Assembly: GCA_001899255.1 (NCBI GenBank)
Contig: MKVX01000006.1
Span: forward strand, 1-64,000
Source of the DNA: Rhizobiales bacterium 62-47
GTDB lineage: Bacteria; Pseudomonadota; Alphaproteobacteria; Rhizobiales; Xanthobacteraceae
Length of the DNA: 64,000 nucleotides
Direction: 5' to 3'
Below, in pieces: positions 34,295 through 44,076 of this stretch (its first letter is position 1; each line of letters starts with the position of its first letter). The position numbers and the translations under genes are program-made. The notes under the pieces were generated by a model. That model saw only the letters and a list, made by a program, of their open reading frames with translations, did no database searches and was not told the DNA's origin.

Positions 34295-35311
34295 TCATTC
34301 ATACTTTCCGATCTTCTTCAACGCGGCGTCGACATACGACGTATTGACGACCTTGCTGAGGTCAATGGGTTCTTTCATGCGTTTGGCATCGACGAACCAT
34401 TGCATGTCCTTGGCCATTCCGGCGACGTTCAGCGTGCCGTTAGGATTCAGCCCGGGGTAGACCATCTTATCGTACAACGCAGCATTCTTCGCGGCAGTGT
34501 TCTTCGTCAGAATTGCCACGAGTTCGGCCTTCGGCGCTTTGCCTTTCAGCGCATCATTATAGAATCGGACACCCTTCAGATACGCAGTCATGAAACGTTC
34601 GGCGACCTGTGGACGCTTGGTCATGCTGGGACCGAACATGAGGCACGCATATTGTTGCGACGGATAAACCGCGTCGCCGCGCTTCCAGACGACGGCGACA
34701 TTCTGTTCGACTGCCATCGTGACGAGTGGTTCGATCAAGATACCCGCATCGATGGCCTTGGTTCCGAGGCTCGTCATAATATCAGGAAAGGAGAGGGCAA
34801 CGATCTTGAGCTCGCTTTCCTTGACGCCCCCCGCCGACAGCAAATGATGAACCGTTACCTCGTTGCTGGCGCCGGCATAGTAGCCGGTTGCAGCTAGCGT
34901 GTGGCCGCGAATGTCCGCTATCTCTTTGATCTTGTCAGCCATTTCCTTGCGGACCATGAAGGCCGAATAGCCGAAGCCAGGGCTGGTATTGCCCGAGTCG
35001 GCAACGATCTCGATCGGCAACCCCTGCCGAATTGCATTGTAGATTCCTGCGGAAGGCGATCCACCTGCGACGTCTAGTTTGCCGCTGGCGAATGCCGTAG
35101 TCACATCGGACGCAGAGCCAACGACCTGAATCTCGATATCGATTCCCTGTTCGGCGAAGAATCCCTTCTCCTTCGCAACAAAGATTCCGGCATCGGAGAT
35201 GCCCTGGAAAGATCCGATGCGTACGAGGTCATTCGCGTCGGCCGCTTGCGGCAATATCGATAAAACAGTCAATAGCATGGCGCCAAGGGCGCCGCGCTTG
35301 TCCCACTTCAT
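34295..35311 (-). CDS. Orphan ABC solute-binding protein (NitT/TauT type)
   Basis: A 338-residue periplasmic binding protein with signal peptide (1-26, PQAADANDL). The mature part shows the NMT1/SsuA-like pattern (VRIGSFQGISDAGIFVAKEK, GSASDVTTAFASGKLDVAGG, PGFGYSAFMVRKE). No permease or ATPase is adjacent, so it must share components elsewhere or have lost them. Neighbours are an acyl-CoA ligase and an isochorismatase-like hydrolase, suggesting uptake of an aromatic or nitrogen compound, which is a weak inference. Confidence 0.85.
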   Translation of the reverse strand: MKWDKRGALGAMLLTVLSILPQAADANDLVRIGSFQGISDAGIFVAKEKGFFAEQGIDIEIQVVGSASDVTTAFASGKLDVAGGSPSAGIYNAIRQGLPIEIVADSGNTSPGFGYSAFMVRKEMADKIKEIADIRGHTLAATGYYAGASNEVTVHHLLSAGGVKESELKIVALSFPDIMTSLGTKAIDAGILIEPLVTMAVEQNVAVVWKRGDAVYPSQQYACLMFGPSMTKRPQVAERFMTAYLKGVRFYNDALKGKAPKAELVAILTKNTAAKNAALYDKMVYPGLNPNGTLNVAGMAKDMQWFVDAKRMKEPIDLSKVVNTSYVDAALKKIGKYE

Positions 35312-35524
35312 AATACTCCTCCCTGAACGTCGTCGATCAAAGTTCGGCGGAAAACGAGCATCGATTCAAAAAGAGAGCTTCCTGTTGGTGGCGACGCGAG
35401 AATGCCTCCGAGCATAGGAAGGCTTCCCAAGCACCACGATTTCGAGCGTAGGGGCGTTGTGTTGACGTGTCAACGCTTTGGCCGGAACGCCGCCATAAGC
35501 GAATTGTCGCGGCTGTCAGTTGGA

Positions 35525-37132
35525 CTAACTCAATTCCGCGAGCAGTTCTTCGCGCAGCTTTTTCTTCAGCACCTTGCCGTTAGCATTGCGCGGTAACGGC
35601 GTCGTGCTGAGCGCGATGGTTTCCGGCACCTTGTAGTCGGACACACGGGCCGCGCACCATTCCCGCAACGTATCCACGGCGAGCGCGGGATTGCGCGTGA
35701 CCACCACGGCGTGGACCCGTTCGCCGAGCACCGGGCACGGCTTGGCGATGATGGCGCTTTCCACGACGTCTTCATGACCGGCCAGCACCGACTCCACTTC
35801 CGCCGAATAAATCTTGTGGCCGCCGCGATTGATCATGTCCTTCTTGCGATCGAACACGCGAACGAAATTCTGCTGGTCGATCGAGCCGAGATCGCCGGAG
35901 TGCCAGAACCCGCCGGTGAAATTCTCAGCGGTGGCCTGTGGATTGTTCCAGTAGCCTTTGATCACCGAGCCACCGTGAATCCAGATTTCGCCGACGTCGC
36001 CGCGCGGGACTTCGCGGCCGTCGTCGCCCATGACGACGATGCTTGCGCCGGGGCAGGGCAGGCCGACGCTGTCGAGGTGACTGGCGGTCAAATCGGGCGG
36101 CATGATCGTTGATGGCGAGGTGGTTTCGGTCGCGCCATAGGCGTTGATCAGCTTGAGGCCCGGGATTTTGCTCGCCAGCTTCTCGATTGTAGTGATCGGC
36201 ATCGGCGCGCCGCCGTAGCCGCCGATGCGCCAGGCCGACAGGTCGTAACTGTCGAAATCTGCCTGCAGCAGGCAGAGATTATACATTGCCGGCACCATCA
36301 CGGTTTGCGTGACGCGCTCGCGGGCGGCGATCTTGAGATACTCGGCGGCCTTGAATTCCTTGACGATGATCAGCGCGCCGGCACAGCGGGTCATCGCCAT
36401 GACGTTGGCAACCACGCCGGTGACATGCGCCAGCGGCACCGCTGCGATCGAGCGATCCGCCGCGGTCAGCTCCATGCAGGCCTCGTAGACCATGGCCGAA
36501 TGGATGACGTTACAATGCGCCAGCATCGCGCCTTTCGGCCGGCCGGTCGTGCCGGAGGTGTACATGATCAGCGCGGTGTCCTGCTCGCCGACGTCGGCGC
36601 TGCCGGACCACGGCGAATGGGTCGCCAGTTGAGCGAACGACAGTGGCGCGGCAGCGTCGCCCAGCGCTATCCGATGGCTCAATTCCGGAACGTCAGCCGG
36701 GTCCGGCAGGCGCTCGGCCAGCGACGCCTCGTGGATAATGGCCCTGGCGCCGCAGTCGGCGAGGACATAGGCGATTTCCGGCTTCTGCTGGCGGGTGCTG
36801 AGCAGCACCGTGACCAGGCCAAGCTGGGCCGCGCCATACAAAGCGAGGACGAATTCGATGCGGTTGTCGAGCAGAAGCGCGAGCCGGTCGCCGCTGCGCA
36901 AGCCGAGGCCGTGCAAGCCGGCCGCGATGGCCGATGAGCGCCGTACGGTCTCCCGCCATGACAGCCGTTCGTCGCCGCAGATGAGTGCGTCAGCGTCGGG
37001 GTGTTTGGCCGCGGCCTCGGTCACCATCTGCCAGATACTGGCCGGCCGATGGCAGAACGCCGGGACGATCCGATCGCCGAACCAGGCTTCCATGCGCATT
37101 GCGGGAATTGCAGTTTCAGACCAGCCGAACAT
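35525..37132 (-). CDS. AMP-dependent acyl-CoA synthetase/ligase
   Basis: A 535-residue adenylate-forming enzyme. The P-loop is YTSGTTGRPKGAML, later motifs are NAYGATETTS, the hinge DMINRGGHKIYSAEVE and the C-terminal NGKVLKKKL with the catalytic Lys. It is separate from the ligase at 31700 (different hinge and N-terminus). Length normal. It may be co-transcribed toward the binding protein gene, though a 213-bp gap lies between. Substrate unknown. Confidence 0.9.
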   Translation of the reverse strand: MFGWSETAIPAMRMEAWFGDRIVPAFCHRPASIWQMVTEAAAKHPDADALICGDERLSWRETVRRSSAIAAGLHGLGLRSGDRLALLLDNRIEFVLALYGAAQLGLVTVLLSTRQQKPEIAYVLADCGARAIIHEASLAERLPDPADVPELSHRIALGDAAAPLSFAQLATHSPWSGSADVGEQDTALIMYTSGTTGRPKGAMLAHCNVIHSAMVYEACMELTAADRSIAAVPLAHVTGVVANVMAMTRCAGALIIVKEFKAAEYLKIAARERVTQTVMVPAMYNLCLLQADFDSYDLSAWRIGGYGGAPMPITTIEKLASKIPGLKLINAYGATETTSPSTIMPPDLTASHLDSVGLPCPGASIVVMGDDGREVPRGDVGEIWIHGGSVIKGYWNNPQATAENFTGGFWHSGDLGSIDQQNFVRVFDRKKDMINRGGHKIYSAEVESVLAGHEDVVESAIIAKPCPVLGERVHAVVVTRNPALAVDTLREWCAARVSDYKVPETIALSTTPLPRNANGKVLKKKLREELLAELS

Positions 37133-37316
37133 TGTCGTTTTCCTGTTACAATTTTTTGCGTTGGTGGGTCGTGCGACCGGGTGCGTGCCGAAAATGTTAA
37201 CTCAAAAGACTAACGCTCCGCGCGTTTTTCGATTGTCTGATGCGTCAAATTGGCCCTACTAGCGAGATTGAGCCCGACGCGCAGAGACGAATCTCTGCAA
37301 ACGTGATCGAAGCCCC

Positions 37317-38561
37317 ATGGTTGCAGATTTTAGCAAGATTTTTCAATCTGTTACGCCCGGGCGCCTGATAGGGGTCGCGGCGGTCGCTGCTGTTGTGGTT
37401 GGCGGCGGCGTTTACGTCATGCGGTCTGGAGACGCGCCCCGCAGCAGTTCGGAGATGTCGAGCCAGTCGCGGCGAGGAATGCCGCGCTACATGCCGACGG
37501 CTGCCGAATGGGCCAGCCTGACCATCGAGCCGGTCGCCGAACATACATTTCGTGCTGAACATGTCACTGAAGGCAAGATCGCCGTCGACGAAGATCGTTC
37601 GACGCCGGTGTTCTCGCCTTATGCGGGCCGCGTGATCAAACTGCTGGCGCGGCCGGGCGATCATGTGAAGCAGGGCCAGCCGCTGTTCGTCATCGAAGCA
37701 GCCGACACCGTGCAGGCGCAAAACGATTTCATCGCCGCGATCGCCGGGCTCAACAAGGCCAAGTCGCAACTGGACCTCGCCGAAATCCAGGACCGGCGCG
37801 CCAAGGATCTGTTCGAAGGCAAGGCCGTCCCGCTGAAGGAGTATCAACAAACTCAGGCCGCGGTGATCTCGGCGCAGAACGACCTGCGTTCGGCGCAGAC
37901 CGCGCTGGAGGCGGTCCGTAATCGGCTGCGTATCCTCGGGCTGAGCGATGACGCCATTGCCGCATTCCAGGACAAGGGGCGGATCAACCCGGAAACGACC
38001 ATTGTAGCTCCGATCGAAGGCACGGTGGTTCAGCGCAAGATCGGTCCGGGCCAATACGTCAATGCCGGGGCCAGCGATCCGGTCTATGTGATCGGCGATC
38101 TGTCGACGGTTTGGCTGACGGCCTTCGTGCGCGAGACCGATGCTTCGATCGTTGCGACCGGACAGGACATTGCCTTCAAGGTGCTGGCGCTGCCGGATCG
38201 GGACTTGCGCGCCCGCATCGACTACGTCTCGGCGGCGATCGATCCTACGACGCGCCGCCTGATGGTGCGTGCGACCGTCAACAATTCCAGCGGCCTGCTG
38301 AAGCCGGAGATGTTTGCCAACGTGACCATCTACGTCGCCGGCGATCATCCGGCGGTGGCGGTCCCGAAGCGAGCGCTGATCTACGAAGGCGATGAAGTTC
38401 GGGTCTGGGTTGCGCACGACGACAAGACCATCGAGCTTCGCAAGATCAAGACCGGTCTCACCAATGGCGATCTCGTCGAGGTTCGCGGCGACCTCAGGCC
38501 CGGTGAGCAGATCGTTACGAAGGGCAATCTGTTTATCGATCGAGCTGCGTCCGGCAGCTAG
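37317..38561 (+). CDS. RND efflux periplasmic adaptor (CusB/CzcB-like)
   Basis: A 414-residue membrane fusion protein. An N-terminal membrane anchor (about 20-38, VAAVAAVVVGGGVYVM) is followed by a lipoyl/barrel-sandwich domain (VFSPYAGRVIKLLARPGDHV ... TIVAPIEGTVVQRKIGPGQYV), a helical hairpin (about 140-205) and beta-barrel and membrane-proximal domains (PTTRRLMVRATVNNSSGLL). It links the pump at 38595 to an outer-membrane channel. No His-rich metal tail is present, so metal is not certain. The pump gene starts 33 bp later. Confidence 0.88.
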   Translation: MVADFSKIFQSVTPGRLIGVAAVAAVVVGGGVYVMRSGDAPRSSSEMSSQSRRGMPRYMPTAAEWASLTIEPVAEHTFRAEHVTEGKIAVDEDRSTPVFSPYAGRVIKLLARPGDHVKQGQPLFVIEAADTVQAQNDFIAAIAGLNKAKSQLDLAEIQDRRAKDLFEGKAVPLKEYQQTQAAVISAQNDLRSAQTALEAVRNRLRILGLSDDAIAAFQDKGRINPETTIVAPIEGTVVQRKIGPGQYVNAGASDPVYVIGDLSTVWLTAFVRETDASIVATGQDIAFKVLALPDRDLRARIDYVSAAIDPTTRRLMVRATVNNSSGLLKPEMFANVTIYVAGDHPAVAVPKRALIYEGDEVRVWVAHDDKTIELRKIKTGLTNGDLVEVRGDLRPGEQIVTKGNLFIDRAASGS

Positions 38562-38594
38562 TCGTTATCTGCTTTTTGAAAGTCCCGGTCTCGC

Positions 38595-41500
38595 ATGCAT
38601 CGTCTCGTTGCCCTTGCCGTCCAGCGCCGGTTCCTGATGGTCGGGCTGTTTTTGGTCGTTCTTATCGGCGGCTTGATCGCGTTCCGGCAGCTCAATATCG
38701 AAGCCTATCCCGATCCGACGCCGCCGATGGTCGACATCGTGACGCAGAGTCCGGGCCTGTCTTCGGAAGAGATCGAGCGCTACATCACCATTCCGATCGA
38801 GACGCAGGTTGCGGGCATCAAGAACCTGCGCACCATCCGCACCATTTCCCTTTACGGCTTGTCCGACGTCAAGCTGCAGTTCTCGTTCGACTACACTTAC
38901 GATGAAGCTTTGCAGCAGGTGCTCAATCGGCTATCGCAACTCGCGCCGCTGCCCAACAATGTGCAGCCGCAGATTTCGCCGCTGAGTGCGGTGGGTGAAA
39001 TCTATCGCTATCGGCTGGTCGGGCCGCCGAACTACAGCGTGCTCGATCTCAAGACGTTGCAGGACTGGGTCCTGCAGCGCCGCTTCCGTTCGGTGCCGGG
39101 CGTCATCGATGTCACCGGCTGGGGCGGCAAGACCAAGACTTACGAGGTTCAGGTCGATTTCAACAAGCTCGTGGCCTACGGGCTGACGCTGCCGCAGGTG
39201 TTGCAGGCGGTCGGCAACGCCAACATCAACGTCGGCGGCAACACGGTGAACATCGGCGCGCAATCGGCGGTGGTGCGCGGCGTCGGCTTGATCCGCTCGA
39301 TCGACGATCTCGCCACCACCATGATCGCGCAAAGCGGCGGCAATCCTGTGCTGGTGCGCGACGTCGCCACCGTCAGCGTTGGCGAGAAGCCGCGCCTCGG
39401 TATCGCCGGCATGAACGACGCCGACGACATTGTCGAAGGCATCGTCCTGATGCGGCGCGGCGAGCAAAGCTCGCCAACCATCGCGCGGGTCGAGCAGGTC
39501 GTCGCGTCGATCAACAAGTCCGGCGTCTTGCCGCCGGGGGTGCAAATCGAACGCATCTACGACCGCAAGGACCTGATCGACGTGACGACCGCCACCGTCC
39601 TTCATAACATGGTGGTCGGCATCATCCTGATCGTACTGCTGCAGTGGATGTTCCTCGGCGATCTGCGCAGTGCCTTGATCGTCGGTGCGACGATTCCGTT
39701 CGCGCTGTTCTTCGCGGTGATCATTCTGGTGCTGCGCGGGGAATCCGCCAATCTGTTGTCGGTCGGCGCCATCGACTTCGGTCTGATCGTCGATGCCACC
39801 GTCATCATGGTCGAGGCCATCTTCCGCCGCCTGTCGCAAACCACCGAATTGTCGGAGTCCGAGGAGAGTCGGATTTCATCGGCGACGACGATGGAAATGA
39901 AGCGGCACGCCATCCTCAGCGCCTCCGCCGACGTCTCGCGTTCCATCTTCTTCGCCGCTGCGATCATTATCGCGGCGTTCCTGCCGCTGTTCACGTTGAG
40001 CGGCGTCGAGGGCAATATTTTCGGACCGATGGCGCGGACTTACGCGTACGCACTGGCGGGCGGCCTGCTGGCAACGTTCACGGTCACGCCGGCGCTCAGC
40101 GCGATCATCCTGCCGTCGCATCTGCGTGAGACCGAAACCCGGATCGTCCGCTGGCTGCACAGCGTTTACATGCCGGTGCTACGATGGGCGGTGGCCAATG
40201 CCCGGCTGGTGATGGCCGGCGCGGCCGGCCTCGTGATGCTGACGGTCCTGGCCGGTCATCTGCTTGGCCTCGAATTCCTGCCGAAGCTTGAGGAAGGCAA
40301 TCTCTGGATTCGTGCCACGCTGCCTTCGACCATTTCGCTCGAGGAAGGCAACAGCTACGTCAACGAGATGCGCCGGATGATCCAGGCGCGCCCGGAGGTC
40401 GAATCGGTGGTGTCGCAGCAGGGGCGGCCCGATGACGGCACCGACGCCGCCGGATTGTTCAATGCCGAGTTCTTCGCGCCGCTCAAGCCGATCAATCAGT
40501 GGCCCGGATCTCGCGACAAGGATGAACTGACGTCGCAGTTGCTGGCGCAGTTGCAGGCCAAATTCCCCGGCGTCGAATTCAACTTTTCGCAGTATCTGCA
40601 GGACAACGTTGCCGAGGCTGTTTCCGGCGTGAAGGGCGAGAATTCGGTCAAGTTGTTCGGCAATGATCTTGTCGCGCTTACCAACACCGCCGAGAAGATC
40701 AAGTCGGTGCTGGCGACGGTGCCGGGCATCACCGATCTCTCGGTCTTCACCTCGTTGGGGCAGCCGACGATCCAGATCGATGTCGATCGCGCGCGAGCGG
40801 CGCGCTATGGCCTCTCGCCCGGCGATATCAATGCGACGATCCGCGTCGCCATCGGTGGCGATAGCGCGGGCGATCTTTATGAACCCGGCTCCGACCGGCA
40901 TTTCCCGATCATCATTCGGCTCGCGCCGGAGTATCGCAAGAGCGCCGAGGCGATCCAGAATTTGCGTATCGGCGCGCAGGGGCCGAACGGCATCACGCAG
41001 ATCCCGCTCAGCGAGGTTGCCTCGATCAAGCTGATTTCCGGCGCGGCGTATATCTATCGCGAGCAGCAGGAACGATACCTGCCGATCAAATTTTCGGTGC
41101 GTGGCCGCGATCTCGGCGGTGCCATCAAGGAAGCGCAGGACAAGGTGGCGGAGCAGGTCCAGCTTCCATCCGGCTCCCGTCTGGAGTGGGTCGGTGAATT
41201 CGGCAATCTGCAGGACGCGATCCGCAGGCTGTCGATCGTGGTGCCGATCAGCCTCGCGCTGATTGGCATCCTGCTGTGGTTCAACTTCAGTTCTCTCACC
41301 GACACATTGTTGGCGATGAGCGTGATTCCGATGGCGGTGTTCGGCGGCGTGCTCGGTCTTTTGGTCAGCGGCATCCCGTTCAGCGTGTCGGCGGCGATCG
41401 GCTTCATCGCGCTGTTCGGCATTGCCGTGATGGACGGCATCATCATCCTGTCGCAGTACAATCAACTGATCGACGAAGGACTGGATCGCGTGAGGGCAGT

Positions 41501-41714
41501 GATCCGCACCGGCGAATTGCAGTTCCGTCCGGTGCTGATGACGTGCGCGGTGGCCGGTATCGGCCTGTTGCCGGCGGCATTGTCGGCCGGTATCGGCTCG
41601 CAGGTGCAAAAGCCGCTGGCGGTTGTCGTGGTTACCGGCATGCTGCTGGCACCACTGGTGATCCTGGTAACGCTGCCGGTATTGATCTCGCGCTTCTCGC
41701 GGCGCGAAAAGTAA
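38595..41714 (+). CDS. CusA/CzcA-family RND efflux pump
   Basis: A 1039-residue inner-membrane pump with twelve membrane helices and two large periplasmic loops. The proton-relay helix has DFGLIVDATVIMVEA beginning near D394; heavy-metal pumps usually have DFG...DGA...VEN, so the final Asn is Ala here. Other hallmarks are YPDPTPPMVDIVTQSPG near residue 34 and QPTIQIDVDRARAARYGL. Together with the adaptor it forms an export complex for a cation or another compound; the substrate is unproven. The operon ends just before the convergent channel gene. Confidence 0.88.
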   Translation: MHRLVALAVQRRFLMVGLFLVVLIGGLIAFRQLNIEAYPDPTPPMVDIVTQSPGLSSEEIERYITIPIETQVAGIKNLRTIRTISLYGLSDVKLQFSFDYTYDEALQQVLNRLSQLAPLPNNVQPQISPLSAVGEIYRYRLVGPPNYSVLDLKTLQDWVLQRRFRSVPGVIDVTGWGGKTKTYEVQVDFNKLVAYGLTLPQVLQAVGNANINVGGNTVNIGAQSAVVRGVGLIRSIDDLATTMIAQSGGNPVLVRDVATVSVGEKPRLGIAGMNDADDIVEGIVLMRRGEQSSPTIARVEQVVASINKSGVLPPGVQIERIYDRKDLIDVTTATVLHNMVVGIILIVLLQWMFLGDLRSALIVGATIPFALFFAVIILVLRGESANLLSVGAIDFGLIVDATVIMVEAIFRRLSQTTELSESEESRISSATTMEMKRHAILSASADVSRSIFFAAAIIIAAFLPLFTLSGVEGNIFGPMARTYAYALAGGLLATFTVTPALSAIILPSHLRETETRIVRWLHSVYMPVLRWAVANARLVMAGAAGLVMLTVLAGHLLGLEFLPKLEEGNLWIRATLPSTISLEEGNSYVNEMRRMIQARPEVESVVSQQGRPDDGTDAAGLFNAEFFAPLKPINQWPGSRDKDELTSQLLAQLQAKFPGVEFNFSQYLQDNVAEAVSGVKGENSVKLFGNDLVALTNTAEKIKSVLATVPGITDLSVFTSLGQPTIQIDVDRARAARYGLSPGDINATIRVAIGGDSAGDLYEPGSDRHFPIIIRLAPEYRKSAEAIQNLRIGAQGPNGITQIPLSEVASIKLISGAAYIYREQQERYLPIKFSVRGRDLGGAIKEAQDKVAEQVQLPSGSRLEWVGEFGNLQDAIRRLSIVVPISLALIGILLWFNFSSLTDTLLAMSVIPMAVFGGVLGLLVSGIPFSVSAAIGFIALFGIAVMDGIIILSQYNQLIDEGLDRVRAVIRTGELQFRPVLMTCAVAGIGLLPAALSAGIGSQVQKPLAVVVVTGMLLAPLVILVTLPVLISRFSRREK

Positions 41715-41727
41715 GTCAGCCGTTTGC

Positions 41728-43146
41728 CTATTTGCCCGAGGGGGTGCGCAGGCCGTGCCAAGCGTCGCGCACCTGATGGTAGTGCACTTCCGGCAGGTAA
41801 TCCGGCGTGTTTAGCCCGAGCGTTTTGACGTCGAGACTGCCGACAGCACCAAGCAGCGTGTAGGACGCAATGACGCGGTCGCGCTGGGCGCCGATCAGGC
41901 GCGCCTTGGCGACGATCAGATCTTGCTGCGCATTCAAGACATCGACGGTGGTGCGTTGGCCGCCTTGCGCTTCCTTGCGAACGCCGTCCAACGCCACCGA
42001 CGCGGCGCGCACTTCCGACTCGGCGGCGCCGACCGCTATCTTGGCGCCTTCATGGGCGACCCACGCCGCGATGGCGGCTGTGCGGGCCTGATTGCGCACC
42101 TGTTCGAACACCATGCGGCTTTGCGAGGCGATTTCCTTGGCCTGTCGGGTTTGCGAGGCGGCGGTGCCGCCGTCATAGATCGGTGCCGTGACTTGTCCGA
42201 GAACCGAAGCCTGATCGGTCCGGTTTGTACCCAGCGTCGTGTCGGTCTCGCTCGAGCGGCTGACGCTGCCTTGCAACGTTACCGTCGGATAGAGGCTGCT
42301 TTCGGCAACATTGATCGACTTGTTGGCCATATCGACATCGAAGCCTGCCGCCAGCACCGCGGGGTTGGCCTTGAAGGCGAGCCCCGTTGCCTCGTCGCGG
42401 CTGCGCGGCAGCAGCCGGTCCACCGGTTCGGCCGCGGTGAGGCGCGACGGTTGCACGCCGATGACCTGAGCGTAGGTCGCCTGACTGACGGCGAGGGCAA
42501 CCTCGGCGGCATTCAGGTCCGACAAGCCGCGGCTCAAGCGTGCTTCGGCCTGCGAGGTATCGGTGGGGGTGACGTCACCGGCCGCGAGCCGCTTGCGGGC
42601 GACGCCGAGCGTCTCGCGAAGCGATGTCACGTTGGCGCGCTGTGCCTCGACCAGCGATTGATTGGCGAGCACATTGGTATAGGCGGTGACGGCGTCGAGA
42701 AGAACGCCTTGCCCGACATTGCGCAATGCCTCGCGGCCGGATTGCACCTGAAGTTCGGCGACGCGGACGCTGTTGGCGGTCTTGAAGCCGTTGAACAGCG
42801 TTTGCGTCACCGTCAAGCCGATGGTCCATGGCCGTTGGCTGGCGGTCTGGATCGAATTGTCCGGCAGCAGGTTGCGGACCGCCTGCAGGCCGCCGCTCAG
42901 GCTGGCGATGATCTGTGGTCGATAGCCGGCGAGCGCCTGGGGCACGTTCTCGTCGATTGCACGTTGGCGTGCGCGCTCGGCGTTGAGTTGCGGATTGGTC
43001 TGGTAAGCCTTGACCAGCGCCTCGGCGATGGTTTCCGCTTGAGCGGAGGCAGAACCCAAAGCGAAGCAGACCGCAAGCGCCAGACGCGCACTGGATTTCC
43101 GTGCGCGCCCACGAGCCCGGCTCATTCCCCTGATATGCCGAACCAT
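41728..43146 (-). CDS. TolC-family outer-membrane efflux protein
   Basis: A 472-residue channel of the TolC/type I secretion outer-membrane family. It has a signal region (about 20-38, ALAVCFALGSASAQA) and the two repeated helical halves, each opening with the TIAEALVKAYQTNPQL-type motif and the GGQRTTVDVLNAQQDLI motif in the second half. It is convergent with the RND pump (13 bp between stops) and the obvious third component, though it has its own promoter region (43147-43370). Confidence 0.88.
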   Translation of the reverse strand: MVRHIRGMSRARGRARKSSARLALAVCFALGSASAQAETIAEALVKAYQTNPQLNAERARQRAIDENVPQALAGYRPQIIASLSGGLQAVRNLLPDNSIQTASQRPWTIGLTVTQTLFNGFKTANSVRVAELQVQSGREALRNVGQGVLLDAVTAYTNVLANQSLVEAQRANVTSLRETLGVARKRLAAGDVTPTDTSQAEARLSRGLSDLNAAEVALAVSQATYAQVIGVQPSRLTAAEPVDRLLPRSRDEATGLAFKANPAVLAAGFDVDMANKSINVAESSLYPTVTLQGSVSRSSETDTTLGTNRTDQASVLGQVTAPIYDGGTAASQTRQAKEIASQSRMVFEQVRNQARTAAIAAWVAHEGAKIAVGAAESEVRAASVALDGVRKEAQGGQRTTVDVLNAQQDLIVAKARLIGAQRDRVIASYTLLGAVGSLDVKTLGLNTPDYLPEVHYHQVRDAWHGLRTPSGK

Positions 43147-43370
43147 GCTGTCTCGCAGTCAATCCCCGTCACGCTGCCCCTGCTGTTTAGAGGGCGAAGC
43201 AGTCACAGGCAAACACTCTTGCCGCGGTGTCCCGCGTTTTCACAGTGCACATTGTCACAATCCGATGACCGGCCGTCGGACGCGGGCCTGTCAGGACGTG
43301 TCGGTCGGATTCGTTGATTTCCGATGTTTCGTGGAGCGTTCGGCCAGCTCGCCGATGAAGGCGCGGGGGC

Positions 43371-43853
43371 CTACTGGAACAGATAGCGCAGGCCGACCGT
43401 GATGACGACCAGGCAGAGAAAGATCAGCGCAACGGGAAGGCGCGGCTTGGCGCCGTTCGCCGTCACCGTTGGCTTCGGACGTTGCGCCCTGGCGTGCAAC
43501 GCGACCACATTGTCCGGTGGCCGCCGCGGTGAGGTCGCCGAAGGGCTGACCAGGTCCTCATCCGGAGCATGTCGCGCCGTGCCCTTCGGATTGGCGATCT
43601 TGGCATCTGGCGGCACCCCGGCACCGCCCATTTCGGCGTAATAGCTTTTGTAGATGGCTACGATGGTGGCCTCGGCCGCCGCGGTTTCGCCGACCTCACC
43701 GCGAAGTTTGTCGAACTGAGCCAGAAAACCCTGCGCCTCGGTGGTGAGCGAACTCGCGACGTTGAGCTTGGCCATCATACGCCAGGTCGAAAAGTCCGCG
43801 CGGGCTTTGGTGTCGGCGCGTCTGGCAATGAGAAGGTCCGAGGCTCTGATCAC
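43371..43853 (-). CDS. Hypothetical C-terminally anchored protein
   Basis: A 160-residue protein I do not recognise. The N-terminal 75 residues are helical (SLTTEAQGFLAQFDKLRGEV), the middle is Pro/Ala/Arg-rich and probably disordered, and the last 20 residues form one membrane segment (VALIFLCLVVITVGLRYLF), so it is probably a tail-anchored inner-membrane protein. It starts at GTG. Codon use matches its neighbours and it is a plausible lineage-specific protein of these rhizobia. Confidence 0.55.
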   Translation of the reverse strand: MIRASDLLIARRADTKARADFSTWRMMAKLNVASSLTTEAQGFLAQFDKLRGEVGETAAAEATIVAIYKSYYAEMGGAGVPPDAKIANPKGTARHAPDEDLVSPSATSPRRPPDNVVALHARAQRPKPTVTANGAKPRLPVALIFLCLVVITVGLRYLFQ

Positions 43854-44076
43854 GTTCCGGCGTTTCCTGTCTGGGCACCTGCTGGCGGGATGATGCGTTT
43901 CCCGATGTTCTGGAGACGACTTGATCGTGCCACATCTTCGGTGACTTGCGATAGATCAATCCGCCGCAGCTAAGTCTCGATTTGTGGCGAAACGATTTCA
44001 GTCGTGCGGTTGAAAAATCGGCCTGTTGATGGCAGTCCAGGGTACGGGATGGCAACAACGGCATGGGTCGACAGGC

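Noticed and set aside
40179-41609. 476-residue minus-strand frame opposite the RND pump
   Set aside because: Shadow of the pump gene; composition typical of antisense high-GC frames.
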